From the NCBI GenBank assembly GCA_027596195.1, contig JADGJG010000074.1:1-51224 (forward strand): a stretch of 51,224 nucleotides of DNA, given 5' to 3'. The notes below the pieces were generated by a model that made no database searches, had not been told where the DNA came from, and saw only the letters and a program-made list of their open reading frames with translations. Positions 1 to 10,164 of the stretch are shown in pieces; positions within the stretch are counted from its first letter, which is position 1, and each line of letters starts with the position of its first letter. The position numbers were made by a program, and so were the translations under genes. The DNA comes from Podochytrium sp. JEL0797 (Eukaryota > Chytridiomycota > Chytridiomycetes > Chytridiales > Chytriomycetaceae).

Positions 1-2
1 CT

Positions 3-206
3 TCGTTCGACGACGCTGCCAACAAGGACATGTTCGAGGCTGAGCCGCGTTTGGTTGTGCAGAGAGAGCGTTTGATTTCGAGAGGTATGAAGGCTGAGGC
101 GTTGCACCCAGAGTGGTGTGACCAAAACTTGTGTGGATTCTTGGTGGGAGGCAACAAGTCTCCTTACGGAAACCGCCCCGGTTTGGAGGTTGTGCCCGAG
201 GTTTAA
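3..206 (+). CDS. 3' end of an unrecognised protein gene (partial)
   Basis: The frame is open from the left window edge to a TAA at 204-206 and encodes about 67 residues, charged at first and ending in GLEVVPEV. It has the look of a real coding C-terminus: good codon bias, and an AATAAA at 232-237 just after the stop as a possible polyadenylation signal. The sequence includes a WCDQNLCGF stretch and a Gly/Asn-rich GGNKSPYGN segment. I do not recognise the family and the rest of the gene lies outside the window. Confidence 0.6.
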   Translation, partial: SFDDAANKDMFEAEPRLVVQRERLISRGMKAEALHPEWCDQNLCGFLVGGNKSPYGNRPGLEVVPEV

Positions 207-354
207 TTTCTCATTCGTTGCCTTTCATTGTAATAAAATAATAATCTTTCGAGTTATTTTTTCCGCGTTACGTAATTGGGGAAAATATAAGGAATCTTTT
301 TAAACCTCTTTATTAATGGACCATAATGTAACGATTGTCTGAAACAAAGAACTC

Positions 355-1713
355 ATGGACCTCTCTCTTGCCACACTCTCATCATCCACGCTGCTGGATC
401 ATGCAATCCGACCTCGACCAGATCTTCCCATCCAGCGACGACGGAGCGTCTTAACTTCCATCAGGCGACTCTCGTTGGGCTTTATAAAGAAAAGGGAATC
501 AGATGCTACCGCGATTGAGCCGACCTCGCAACTGGAGTTCCAAGAGAATCCAAAACAGGTTAGCACCCTCCCCTCATATTTATTATCCAATATCTAAACA
601 CAAGCGATATTGTAGCATTCTGAAGCCTCGTCGCTCAGCACCGGAGACGGCTTGAACATGAAGCATTCTGAGGAATCTGCGCCACAACCCAGTGACCTAA
701 GCCACCGTGTGACCACTCATTGTGACGACCCACATGCATCCGAACAAACGAAAGAGCAAACCGCGCGACAACCCTCCGTATCTTCCGCGTCACTGCCAGC
801 CGCCGAAGCTCCTATCCCACCACCAAGCAAGAAAGCTCGCGCGTCCCCACACTCGACCCCAAAACAACCCCACCACCGCAAACCAAAAACCATACCCAAG
901 CAGCAGCAAAACCAGAAGTCTCACATTCATGTACACCATCACTATTTTATGTACGCCGGAGTCCCCATGGCACCTGCCCCTTTATTCGTCCCCGGACCAT
1001 GGCCACATGCCTTCAACACCCCATTCGACACCAACTCAATCATATTCAAAGATTCGGTCCCATCTCTAGAGCCATTCAATGACGCGGTCCCCTTGCAATC
1101 GAGACGCGACAATATGAGCTCCTCGAAGCACCGCAGTGTCGCTTCCTCGCATGTGAGTCTCGCACCGAGCAATGCACCAATGGTGCGTACCTTGAGTCTT
1201 GAAGAGAGCAGACGACTTGAGATAGAAGACGAGGTGACGGAAGGGAGTTGGAAACCGCAAGCCAAATCTTCGATTCGAACACGTCCGTCCGGTGCACGGG
1301 TGGCGGAAGTGGTCTTAAAATTGGAGGAGCAGGAGCGAGCCGAACGGAAACGGAGGGAGGCGGATGAAGAGATTCGCAGGAAGCGGGCAGCGTTGATGAG
1401 TGGTGCTGCTTTCGCTTCCGCGCCCGCGGATACTGATTTTGTATCTGTGGCCCTGATTCTCGACAAGATTCGAAGGCGGCAGTCGGCTGCATTATTGGAA
1501 CGCGAAGAGGAAGCGGATGAGGGAGAAAACGAGAAGATTGCGATTCTACAGAAGCGCGTTTCCTTTGAGGACGTTCGGAACGCGAAGCAAGACCTCCCCA
1601 AGACCATGGCTGCCGCGCCAACTCCGTTCGATTCGAAAGGGCAAAACCGATTCACTCTGGCAGATTTGAGACAACTGCAGTTCCTTGAGCAGAAGCTGAA
1701 GAAGCGCCTTTAA
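355..1713 (+). CDS. Low-complexity coiled-coil protein, tandem paralog 1
   Basis: Two exons, 355-558 and 616-1713, joined by a 57-bp GT-AG intron in phase 0, give 433 residues. The first exon encodes a basic, Ser/Leu-rich N-terminus. The middle is Pro/Ser/Lys-rich with a histidine cluster (IHVHHHY). The C-terminal third holds a conserved block, RPSGARVAEVV followed by a Glu/Arg-rich helix, and ends in FTLADLRQLQ then a Lys-rich tail. Gene 1883-3406 has the same exon structure and the same blocks, so the pair is a tandem duplication. No known domain is recognised; it is probably mostly disordered with coiled coil, and the function is unknown. Confidence 0.75.
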
Positions 1714-1882
1714 TTCTTCTCTCTTTTAGATTTTTTAATATTCGTATTTATATTCCCCTTGTTCAATTAATTATTAAAGAATTCTGCTTTTCCCTTTCCT
1801 CTTTTTGGTTGCGCAATCTTGAGGCACGTGCAAAATCCCGTTGTTTGTTTCTAAATTGAAATGAAACGCGCGAAAAATAGAC

Positions 1883-3406
1883 ATGAAAACTTCTGCACTT
1901 GTACCACCGCCCTCTGCATTAAGCCCCTCGCCGGTGCCCGCGTCTGTGCCAAAGCAGCGAAAGGGCATATTCGGCTCCGTCAAGCAACTCGCGCTGGCTT
2001 TTGAAAACCAAAACAAAACCGATACCATTGCGACACCACCGACATTGCCAATCTCGCAGCTGCCGCTCGAATCGTTAACAGAACAGGTTTGCATACTTTC
2101 CATGCATTTAGAATAATGTATCATTGAACTTCAGGAAATGCAGCTCCCTAATATCTCATCGCTCAGTGTCGGAGACAATTTGATCCATTCCGCCAAGGAA
2201 TCCGCGCCACAGCCGGACCCAAGCCATCATGTGATACATCTTGTCGATCCTGATTCCTCAGAGCTAAGCGACCAGCAACATTCCACGCATTCCGCCGAAA
2301 ATAGCGCCTCGTTTCATCTTGAAACTCTCGCCACTCCAACACCTTCACTCTCTCGGGCATCAATTCCTTCTACTCCCGTCGAGGCTGGTATCCCTCCTTC
2401 AGACACCATCCCCACTGGTGTCTCCTTCACCCACAAAAAATTCAACCGCAGAACCAGAAGCCAATCCCCCGCCCACACTCTACATCCCGCAACGAACCTG
2501 ACCCCTTCTACCACTCCCAATATCCTGGAATATTCCACCGCCAAAAAATCACCAAAGCGTAAACCGAAAGCCGCCTCTCAGTCCAAAAAATCGAAACCGC
2601 ACACCCAAAAGACACACATCCACATCCACCATCATTATATCCTTCCCATTCACCCCAACATGTATATGCCCATGATGCCTGCTTCATTTATTCCCGGACG
2701 ATCGCACAGAAACTCGCAGCCAACCTTCCAATCCCCGTCCTCCATCCCCACCGCTTCAAACTCTTCCAAAGACTCGGCTCCCTTTGAAGACCGATTCAGC
2801 GACGCAGCGGCCTTCTTGCAAGGAAGACTCGACGATATGAACTCTCCAAAACAAAACAGCATCGCGTCCTCGGAAAAATCAACGCAACGCGTGCGGGCCT
2901 TGAGTCTTGCCGAAAGCATGCAGCTCATGATAGACGACGAAGAGGTGCAAGAGGGGATACCGATTCGACCACGTCCGTCTGGTGCAAGGGTGGCGGAAGT
3001 GGTGCAGAAGCTGGAGGAGCAGGAACGCGCCGAGCGGAAGCGGAGGGAGGCGGACGAGGAGATTCTTAGGAAGCGCGCTGCATTGATGAATGGTGAAGAT
3101 GATGATGCTGCCATGAGTACGGTCTCTGTGGCCACGATTCTCGAAAAAATTCGAACGCGGCAGGAGGCGGTCAAGAAGCGTGAGGAGGAAGAGCAAGAGG
3201 CGGAGAGAAGGAGGAAGAAAGCGAGTCATGTGACGGCTGCGGCTGAGGTTATCCAGATAGCGAAGCAAGACTCTCGCAAGCCCGTTGTAGAGGCGGATCC
3301 TCGCCACTCGGCGTTTTTCGATTCGAAACCGCAGGACCAGTTCACGCTGTCGGATTTGAGACAGCTGCAGTACCTTGAAAAGAAGCTGAAGCAACAACGC
3401 ATTTGA
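1883..3406 (+). CDS. Low-complexity coiled-coil protein, tandem paralog 2
   Basis: Exons 1883-2086 and 2135-3406 with a 48-bp phase-0 intron give 491 residues. The first exon is exactly 204 nt, as in the neighbour at 355-558, and the intron sits at the same codon. The protein repeats the neighbour's plan: Pro/Ser-rich N-terminal half, a His cluster (IHIHHHY), the RPSGARVAEVV block, a long charged Glu/Arg coiled coil, and FTLSDLRQLQ at the end. It is 58 residues longer, mainly through insertions in the disordered middle. Unknown function; scaffold or cytoskeletal roles would fit but nothing shows this. Confidence 0.75.
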
Positions 3407-3430
3407 TGATGTCTCAAAATACATTTCATT

Positions 3431-4485
3431 TTAATTTATTGTGGTTCTTTGACATGAGGCGAATCCCTCTAGAAACTTGCGCCTCTCCTCTCTCAATGCA
3501 TTATGTTCAGCGTAAAAACGCGTCAGGAGCTCCTTGATTCCCACGGGAGCCGTTTCTGAAACCTCGAATTCATTCTCGAGAAGAACAACCCAAGCACCCG
3601 AAGGAGCCGCGGAAACTGAGAGAAAAGAGGGAATCAGATAATTCGCATTCGATAAATATAGATGCCAAAAAATTACTCACCAGAAACAATCCCACCCTTG
3701 ATGGCCCCCCTCTCCAACGCCCGACACAACTCCCAATCCGCAAACTCCCACACCCAGTTATCCCCCAACGACACGAAATAATCTCCATTCTCTGCCAAAA
3801 ACAAACTCTCGACGCGTTTTGCATTCGTCTTCAACAGATCCATCAAACTCGAGCGCACATGTTTGGCCACAAACGTGCCGTCCTTGTAAATCACGACATA
3901 GGGGCGAGTGCGCGATTTGCCCTTGTTGGAAAATGCAACCATCGAGTTCGGGCGAATCAAATCGGCCACTGCGGGGTCCAGGTTTCCAGTTGACCAGTGG
4001 CTTGGGATGCCCGTGTTTCCGGCACTCAGACTCCATGCGCCATCGGAAGCGAGAACGATCGCGTCGAGAGATTGGCCCTTGTCTGACAGCTTTTGGATCC
4101 GTTTGGCCAATCCGCGCGGTTTGATGACCGCGCTTTCGAACCGATTCGCGCCTCGTTCGTCCACTGATTTCATAATGGCGAAATACCCCATATCCGGCTC
4201 TTGATCAGCTCCGCGATCCATCGCCATAAGTGTGACGTTGACGAATCTCCCCGGACCCGCCGGCACACGCGGCCCCTTTTCTGTCACTTGCTCCAAATAC
4301 CGTGTTCCCTTCTTGGACGCAAACACCCACCCACCCTCGACCCTCGCAAACAAATCCTCATTCTCACCCTTCACCAACAACTCTGTCTTGAGCCACTCAT
4401 CTTTCCGCACCACCCAGTCCAACTTGAGCGCGTCCGAATAGTCTGGCCACCGCCTGACCCTCACCGTCTTCAAACACCGCACCAT
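3431..4485 (-). CDS. ORF in frame downstream of the U-box gene; possible C-terminal half of it
   Basis: Exons 4485-3681 and 3615-3431 (65-bp intron with a GTGAGT donor, phase 1) give 329 residues starting at the ATG 4485-4483. That ATG directly follows the TAG of the U-box frame, and the two ORFs are in the same frame with no gap. Residues about 7-60 resemble a segment near the end of the U-box protein (VxVRxxP start, EGxWVF end), suggesting repeated SH3-like units. The rest has further Trp-containing beta-type repeats and a helical C-terminus. It could be a separate gene, the second half of one gene joined by a missed intron or by readthrough, or a recently split gene. No independent promoter region exists upstream of the ATG. 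Confidence 0.6.
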
Positions 4486-5262
4486 CTACGGTTGAATAGG
4501 CTCCACCGTCCTCGCCCCTTCCAAAACGCGTTCCTCCTCAATACCAGAATCACCACGCCCAGCCTCAAACACCCACCAACTCGTCCCCTCCAACCTCACA
4601 AACACAACTCCACCCACGCGCACCCTCAAATCCGCCGAAACAACCTGCCCAACCCTCATCTCCACCTCAGGAACCACGATCAACCCAAAATCCACCGACG
4701 GCGCATGCCGCACCTTTACCGGCTTCACGACAACATACACAAATACCCCTTCCTCACTCGCAGGCCCTGAATCCACTTTCCTCCGCTCCTCCCGCTTGCG
4801 TTTACGCACGGCACGTTCCTTCTTCACTTCGAGCATGACTTGTCGCAGATTCACGTTTGGGTACACGGCTGGGCTTGAGAGCACGAGATTCGTGCTAGGA
4901 CTTTTGGTGCTCATGCCAAGCCATTCGGTGATGCGGGAGCGCTCGTATGTAACGCCATCGGCAGCGACAACGGGATCTTTGAGGGTGCGCATAGAGATGG
5001 GGCAGCGAAAGTGTTGGGTGAGAGAAGGAGTGGTGGTTTCGGGATCAGAATCGCTGCTGGAGGAGGAGGAAGCGGACGCATTGGTGTGAGGGACAGGTTC
5101 GTCTTGGTCGTCATCGTCGGAGATTTTGAGGACGGGTTCTTCGCCGTGGTGCGACTGAGAGAGCAGTTGGTGCTGGTATCGCGTATAATCATCCGTGGGT
5201 GGGAGGGTGCCAGGTGGGAATGTCGCGTATTCGACGGCGTCGGAGTCCGAGTCGCTCCACAT
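4486..5262 (-). CDS. U-box domain protein (putative E3 ubiquitin ligase)
   Basis: ATG chosen at 5262 (an in-frame ATG at 5307 adds 15 hydrophobic residues). After an acidic, Ser-rich N-terminus comes a clear U-box: HFRCPISMRTLKDPVV, GVTYERSRITEWL, then TNLVLSS and PNVNLRQVM, in the order and spacing expected for this E2-binding fold. A Lys/Arg-rich stretch follows, then a segment with VKVRHAPS and EGTSWWVF that recurs in the next ORF. U-box proteins act as E3 ubiquitin ligases in cytosol or nucleus. The frame ends at TAG 4488-4486, and an ATG continues in the same frame with no gap. A 42-bp in-frame GT-AG segment ending in that TAG (4527-4486) could be an intron, though its donor (GTTTTG) is poor. 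Confidence 0.75.
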   Translation of the reverse strand: MWSDSDSDAVEYATFPPGTLPPTDDYTRYQHQLLSQSHHGEEPVLKISDDDDQDEPVPHTNASASSSSSSDSDPETTTPSLTQHFRCPISMRTLKDPVVAADGVTYERSRITEWLGMSTKSPSTNLVLSSPAVYPNVNLRQVMLEVKKERAVRKRKREERRKVDSGPASEEGVFVYVVVKPVKVRHAPSVDFGLIVVPEVEMRVGQVVSADLRVRVGGVVFVRLEGTSWWVFEAGRGDSGIEEERVLEGARTVEPIQP

Positions 5263-5402
5263 TGCTCGGTTGGCAGAAAAAAAATAAAGAAAGCCGCATT
5301 CGGACATGCTCGATGAACAACCTGTTTTTTAATTAGTATCATGATCATCTTCGATATTCAATTATCTCCGCCAGAGTGCTTTGCATTTTTCTCGAAAAAA
5401 TC

Positions 5403-6853
5403 ATGAAATTACGACGCACGGCGACCCGCATTCTTTGGACCACCATCCCATTCCTCATCGCCTCTCTTCTCCTACTGCACTACTTCAATTCACCAACCAA
5501 TACCCCAATCCAATCTGCTTCCGACGCTGCATCCTTTTCAAAACTCGCGATAGCTGTCAAAACCGGGCAAGAAGTTGCCTTTGACAGAATCCCCATTCAG
5601 CTGTTGACATTTCTCAGCAAAGTCAACAACAAGATGTTGATTTCAAATTCAAACTTTTCCATTGGAGTCGGGTCGCAGTGGATTGTTCACGATGTGGTTT
5701 CTGGGGCAAATCATGATTCCGACTCTGCGGCGGGAGATTCAAGTCAGTACCCGCCAGATGTTTCAGGTGACAAGAAACGCGCCATTGATGCTGCTGTGTT
5801 GGCAATTGCACAACATCCATCCATCAAATCCAAAGACTCCCTCGTGCCTGACTGGAAGAGGTCCGTGAAATCAACAACCACTTCTGATTTACTAAACGTG
5901 ATACAAAACCACAAAATCACGACAATGGGACAGCCCTGGCTGGAAATCTGACGCAAACAAAAACCTCCCGGGACTCAAGAAACTGTACGAAACGTTCCCC
6001 CAATCTGATTGGTACATGATGATTGACGACGACACGTATGTCTTTCTGGACAATCTGATGGATCATTTGAATTCTCTGGATCCGAATGAGCCTATTTACA
6101 CGGGTGAGTAGAGAAATTCTCAAACTCATTTAAATATATTTGATCAGGTCGCGCTACCTCTTTTGTTGGTTGTGACGGCGTCATTGAACATGGGGACGGC
6201 CCCGCCTTTGGTCACGGCGGGTCCGGTTACATCCTCTCTCGAGCTGCCATGCGAAAACTCATGTCGAAATTCACCCACTTGAACAAAAAGTACAGTTCCT
6301 GCTGGGCAGGCGACATTCGCGTCGCGTTGAGGTAATTTGCTACGACACCCATATTGCTCGGCTCACCAAAATATCCAGCCTTCGAGACCTCAACATCACA
6401 ATCACCCCACACCCAAGCTTCCACCCAACTCCACCCACATTCACGGACCTCCGTTGGCCCTCGAACCCATGCTCCCCCCCCTTCACATTCCACCATCTCA
6501 AACCCCACACACACCAATCCCTCGCCACCCTCGAATCCTCCGGCACCCCTCGCGTCACTTTCGGCTCCGTGTTTCAACACGAACGCGCGTGGGGAAACAG
6601 TTCAACATGGGAAGTGGATGTCGAGCATCCAGGTGGGGACTACAAAACGGCGGTTGGAGTGTCAGGGGAGACATGTCGAGACATGTGTGAAGGGGATCGA
6701 GAGTGTCGCGTGTTCACGTGGGAACCGACGGGGTTTGAGGAGGGTGGGAAGGTGGTGGGACAGTGTTGGATGAAGCGGGCGGTGAAGGAGAGTGGGTTTC
6801 GGAAGGGGGTGGTTAGTGGGGTGTTTAAGGAGCGGTATCGCTGTGAGGAATAA
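5403..6853 (+). CDS. GT31-type glycosyltransferase (C1GalT/Fringe-like) with C-terminal PAN-like domain
   Basis: Model: exons 5403-5860, 5934-6103, 6148-6331 and 6379-6853 (introns of 73, 44 and 47 bp), 428 residues. ATG 5403 gives a short basic N-terminus and one membrane segment (about residues 12-31), so a type II Golgi enzyme is expected. The catalytic part has RIPIQLLTFL, GWKSDANKNLPGL, the DDD metal-binding motif in YMMIDDDTYVF, and FVGCDGV...HGGSGYILSRAAM, all typical of core-1 beta-1,3-galactosyltransferase-like GT31 proteins. The C-terminal 75 residues carry a Cys pattern like a PAN/Apple domain (CRDMC, CRVFTW, CWMK, CE). Exon 1 uses a GTCCGT donor, the least certain junction; it is required to keep the frame. 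The sugar and acceptor cannot be inferred. Confidence 0.85.
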
Positions 6854-6991
6854 ACTGGCATCATGAAGCTGTAATTATACCTGAATGTCAGCGGACGCTA
6901 AGCGGAAAGAGTTTAAAAAATATGATTAAATCCGAAGATCCACGTTGCACGGAGTATTTCTTTGATTGATTTCAATGAGACGCACTCAAAA

Positions 6992-7702
6992 ATGAAACAG
7001 CCACAAGCAGCCAAATATGCACTCTTTGATCTTGATGGACTTCTTCTCAACACGGAGCACATTATCGCAGCCACACATGTCGAGATGGTGTCTCGTTTCG
7101 GCCACACCTTCGACGCCACCTGCCGAAACCTCATTCTCGGAAAGAAGGAGCGCCAAGGAGTCGAGATGATTGTCTCGCACTACAACCTGCCCATTTCGGC
7201 AGACGAGTATTTCCTCGAGCGTCGGCGCCTCCTCGCTGCCAACTTCCAGCACAGCATTCCGCTGCCAGGTGTCGAACGTTTACTGAGACACCTGTCGCAC
7301 CACTTGATCCCGATCGCCATCGCCACCAGCAGCCGCAGGGACATGTTCAATCTCAAGGCCGGCGTACACGCGTCGCTCTTTGCCTTGTTTGGCAGCAACG
7401 TGGTCTGCTGTGACGACGCGTGTGTCGAGGGATTGGGCAAGCCACATCCGAGGCCGTACCTCGAAGCTGCGCGGAGTGTTGGTGGGTTGGATGTGGACCG
7501 TGGCCAGTGTCTGGTGTTTGAAGACTCGCTCACGGGCGCAAGAGCCGGGATTGCTGCGGGGATGCAGGTTATTCTGATTCCAGACAAAAGCACGGTTCTC
7601 GATGATGATGTTGTCAAAGACTGCGTGAAGGTGCTCGCAAGCATGGAAGAGTTTGATCCAGCCGAGTTTGGGTTGCCTCCTTTCACCCTCCTCAGCGGCT
7701 GA
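6992..7702 (+). CDS. HAD-family phosphatase, pseudouridine-5'-phosphatase-like
   Basis: Single exon, 236 residues, first ATG of the frame at 6992. Motif I is FDLDGLL (nucleophile Asp13, acid Asp15), motif II lies in ATSSR, motif III at GLGKPHP and motif IV at VFEDSLTGARAG. The order, the GKK after the cap start and the ending FGLPP closely match the HDHD1/PUDP branch of HAD hydrolases, which dephosphorylate pseudouridine 5'-monophosphate during RNA turnover. A general sugar-phosphate phosphatase of the same subfamily is the main alternative. It has no signal peptide, so it should be cytosolic. Confidence 0.9.
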   Translation: MKQPQAAKYALFDLDGLLLNTEHIIAATHVEMVSRFGHTFDATCRNLILGKKERQGVEMIVSHYNLPISADEYFLERRRLLAANFQHSIPLPGVERLLRHLSHHLIPIAIATSSRRDMFNLKAGVHASLFALFGSNVVCCDDACVEGLGKPHPRPYLEAARSVGGLDVDRGQCLVFEDSLTGARAGIAAGMQVILIPDKSTVLDDDVVKDCVKVLASMEEFDPAEFGLPPFTLLSG

Positions 7703-7846
7703 ATTGCATTCCATATGAATGTTCAGTTTCTTTCAATTAAATCTTGTTCTGTGATGAAGGAGCCCTTTCTGAAGTTCAGCTTGGTCGAATGTCTTGCCCA
7801 GCCAAAAGATCGAACTCTTTTTTTTCGAACACCCAACGAACTCGAC

Positions 7847-9138
7847 AGTGCGCACCGCTCCTTCCGTTGCTGCATTCCCCACTAACACTCTTTTGCAGTG
7901 TCTGCACGTGACCGCACCGGTGAAATCAAGGTATTCACCAGTCCTCACGGTACACTCGCATTCCCCACTCACTCACTCCCCAACAGGGCTCGTACGGATA
8001 CACGCCCCTCGACGACTCGCACATTGCCATCACCAATGGCCCCACAGCTGCATCCGAGCGCAAGGCGGGGATAAGCCGTGATCCAGTACTTGACTTTCCC
8101 GCTGAGAACATGATCACGTTCGACCGCCAGCGCATTGCCATCCACGACTACGGTAGGCAGTGGTGTATTCGTCAGTTGATGCTGAATATACAACCCTCCT
8201 CTGTCTAGTCACGCGCATCGAGAAGGGAACGGGCCAGATCATGTATTTCAACAACGTGCGCAAAACAGAGGTCGTCCCGAATAAGATTTCCGGTGCGTCT
8301 CTTATTTTGGTTGGTTTATTTTACATGCTGAATTTCGTACCCAGAACTCAAAGCGCAACAAGACGCCGTCGCAGCCGAAATCGACTGTCTGATTCTGTAC
8401 GCGCGCGATGGCCTCAAAATGCTGCACAGGTCCAAACGCGGGGACCTTACTCGCCGCAAGGAAGCCTATGACATGTGTCTCCAGAAGCTACAAACCGCCA
8501 TTAGGACGTACGCTTCAGTTCAGGAACAGTCGAAAGTGGGAATGAGGTCCGAGTTTGCGAGGCAGTACAAAATTGTGAAGCCCGATGCCACGGAGTCTGA
8601 GATTGAAGCTGGTGAGTTCGAAAACGGATAAATTCCATGTTCCCCTTTGGCTTAATAATTCACGACTTTGATTGCAGCCATCCAATCGGGCCAAACCCAA
8701 GTGTTTGCGAGCGCGTTGGTTTCTTCCAAGCAGGAAGTCTTGGCGCGAGTGCAAGATCGGCAACAGGACCTTCTTAAAGTGTTGTCCTCCTTGACGACCT
8801 TGTCGGAACTCATGGCAGAGCTGAATGATTTAGTCCAGGTATTTAGCGTGTGAACTGCATCCCATTCGCAATTTCCTCACCCGCTCCCCTACTTTGCATT
8901 CATCCATAACCAGAGTCAACAACCCATGATTGATATGGCCGAGATGCATGTTGACTCTGGACTCGTGGACATCGAATCTGGAAACAAACAGATTGGATAC
9001 GCGACTTCTTACGCCGCACGAGCGCGTTCAACAAAGTGGATCATTTTTTGGATCGTGTTGGTGATTGTACTCATTATTGCGGCCGTGATTGCATATGAGG
9101 TTTTGAAGAATCAGAACCACAACCAGTCGACTGCGTGA
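7847..9138 (+). CDS. Syntaxin (Qa-SNARE, Sso-like)
   Basis: Seven-exon model: A at 7847, then 7899-7930, 7987-8152, 8209-8292, 8345-8611, 8678-8838 and 8914-9138, 311 residues; introns are 51-75 bp and all junctions keep frame. The protein has an N-terminal region beginning MSARDRTGEIKG, an Habc-like helical part with MYFNNVRKTEVVP, a SNARE motif from about VQDRQQDLLKV to AARARSTK with the layer-0 Gln in NDLVQSQQ, and a C-terminal membrane anchor (WIIFWIVLVIVL). It is a plasma-membrane-type t-SNARE for exocytosis. In this model the start codon ATG is split by the first intron (A|TG). An alternative in-frame ATG at 7754 would add 31 residues with no syntaxin resemblance. Confidence 0.88.
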
Positions 9139-9258
9139 AGATTTTCATTTTTCTATTATTCCCCATCCAGTGCAATTAAAAGCGTTTTTCGCGTTGTCAA
9201 TGTTTCGAAGTTAAGACGACGAGATTAGGACAATATATCAATGTATGTAAAAAGAAAG

Positions 9259-10164
9259 TCACTTCCAAAATGAACCCAAAAAGAAAATCACTGGATTCCA
9301 AAACCCAGAAGTCGCAAAACACACTCCCACAACAACCCCCAACCACTCGGGAACCTCCGCCCCTGGAATCAACCCAATAAGACGCGTCACCGTAGCTGGA
9401 GCCCACGTAACGAGAAACCCGAACGCCAAACAACTCGATTTCCACAACACCATCCGATTACTTGAAGTTTTCGGAACAGCAGGTACCTTTGTTTTGGAGA
9501 AGGAAGAAGCGGGATTTGTTTTGGATTGAGAAGACGGATGACCCAGTTTGGACCCCGTTCCTGAATTGGAGCTCTCGGAAAGCTGTTTTTCGACCATGCG
9601 GATCTTGGCCAAAATGCAAGAAAAGATGGCGATGATGAGGCCGAAATGGATCCATAAGGGAACGTAAAAGAGTCCCATGCGAAGCTCGGGGTACTGTGAT
9701 GAGACCCAGCACTCGTAAGTCGCGTCGCCCATGACATTCCCGCGGTTCCATACAGCTTGAAAGACAAATGCCAAGGCTGTCAACACAGTCGGAACCCCCC
9801 ATCCATAAGCATGAAAATAATACCACCAGTCATCCGCCATACCCGCACTATACATGATTGTAATGTAACAGTAAAGAGGGATCAAAAAACTCCAACACGA
9901 CGAACTGTTGAGAAAGAACTGAAACATAACTCCCACAAACGTGCATACCCCCTCGTCCCCAGCGATATCGTTTCCAAACATCCACATGATGGAAAGAGAG
10001 GCTTCACAAAACGCGAGACAGCATTGAAAGTAATTCAGCGTCTTGTGGAATTTCTTGTTGGTGGCGACACAGGCGACGAGACCAATGTTGGACGCGATGG
10101 AGAACGGGCAGAGCGCGTACATGACTTTTTGAACAGCGCTCAGGGTGGTTGGGGAGAGGACCAT
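9259..10164 (-). CDS. 7TM receptor, cAMP-receptor-like GPCR, array copy A
   Basis: Single exon, 301 residues, ATG 10164-10162. Seven hydrophobic segments are visible. A Cys at the start of TM3 (EGVCTFVGV) and one in the second extracellular loop (YECWVSS) would form the usual GPCR disulfide. SSSCWSFLIPLYCYI, AYGWGVP and LFYVPLWIHFGLI are shared by all copies and fit the Dictyostelium cAMP receptor-like (Dicty_CAR) family rather than rhodopsin-type GPCRs. The third intracellular loop is Ser/Lys-rich and variable between copies. Ligand unknown. Upstream it carries the block shared across the array. Confidence 0.85.
   Translation of the reverse strand: MVLSPTTLSAVQKVMYALCPFSIASNIGLVACVATNKKFHKTLNYFQCCLAFCEASLSIMWMFGNDIAGDEGVCTFVGVMFQFFLNSSSCWSFLIPLYCYITIMYSAGMADDWWYYFHAYGWGVPTVLTALAFVFQAVWNRGNVMGDATYECWVSSQYPELRMGLFYVPLWIHFGLIIAIFSCILAKIRMVEKQLSESSNSGTGSKLGHPSSQSKTNPASSFSKTKVPAVPKTSSNRMVLWKSSCLAFGFLVTWAPATVTRLIGLIPGAEVPEWLGVVVGVCFATSGFWNPVIFFLGSFWK

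Noticed and set aside
942..1655. Long minus-strand ORF (237 codons) opposite the first low-complexity gene
   Set aside because: It is antisense to a conserved, intron-supported coding exon and its product is Ser/Arg-rich filler; a shadow frame.
6962..6991. Longer N-terminus for the HAD phosphatase
   Set aside because: The upstream extension has no ATG, and the protein from ATG 6992 matches the family start.
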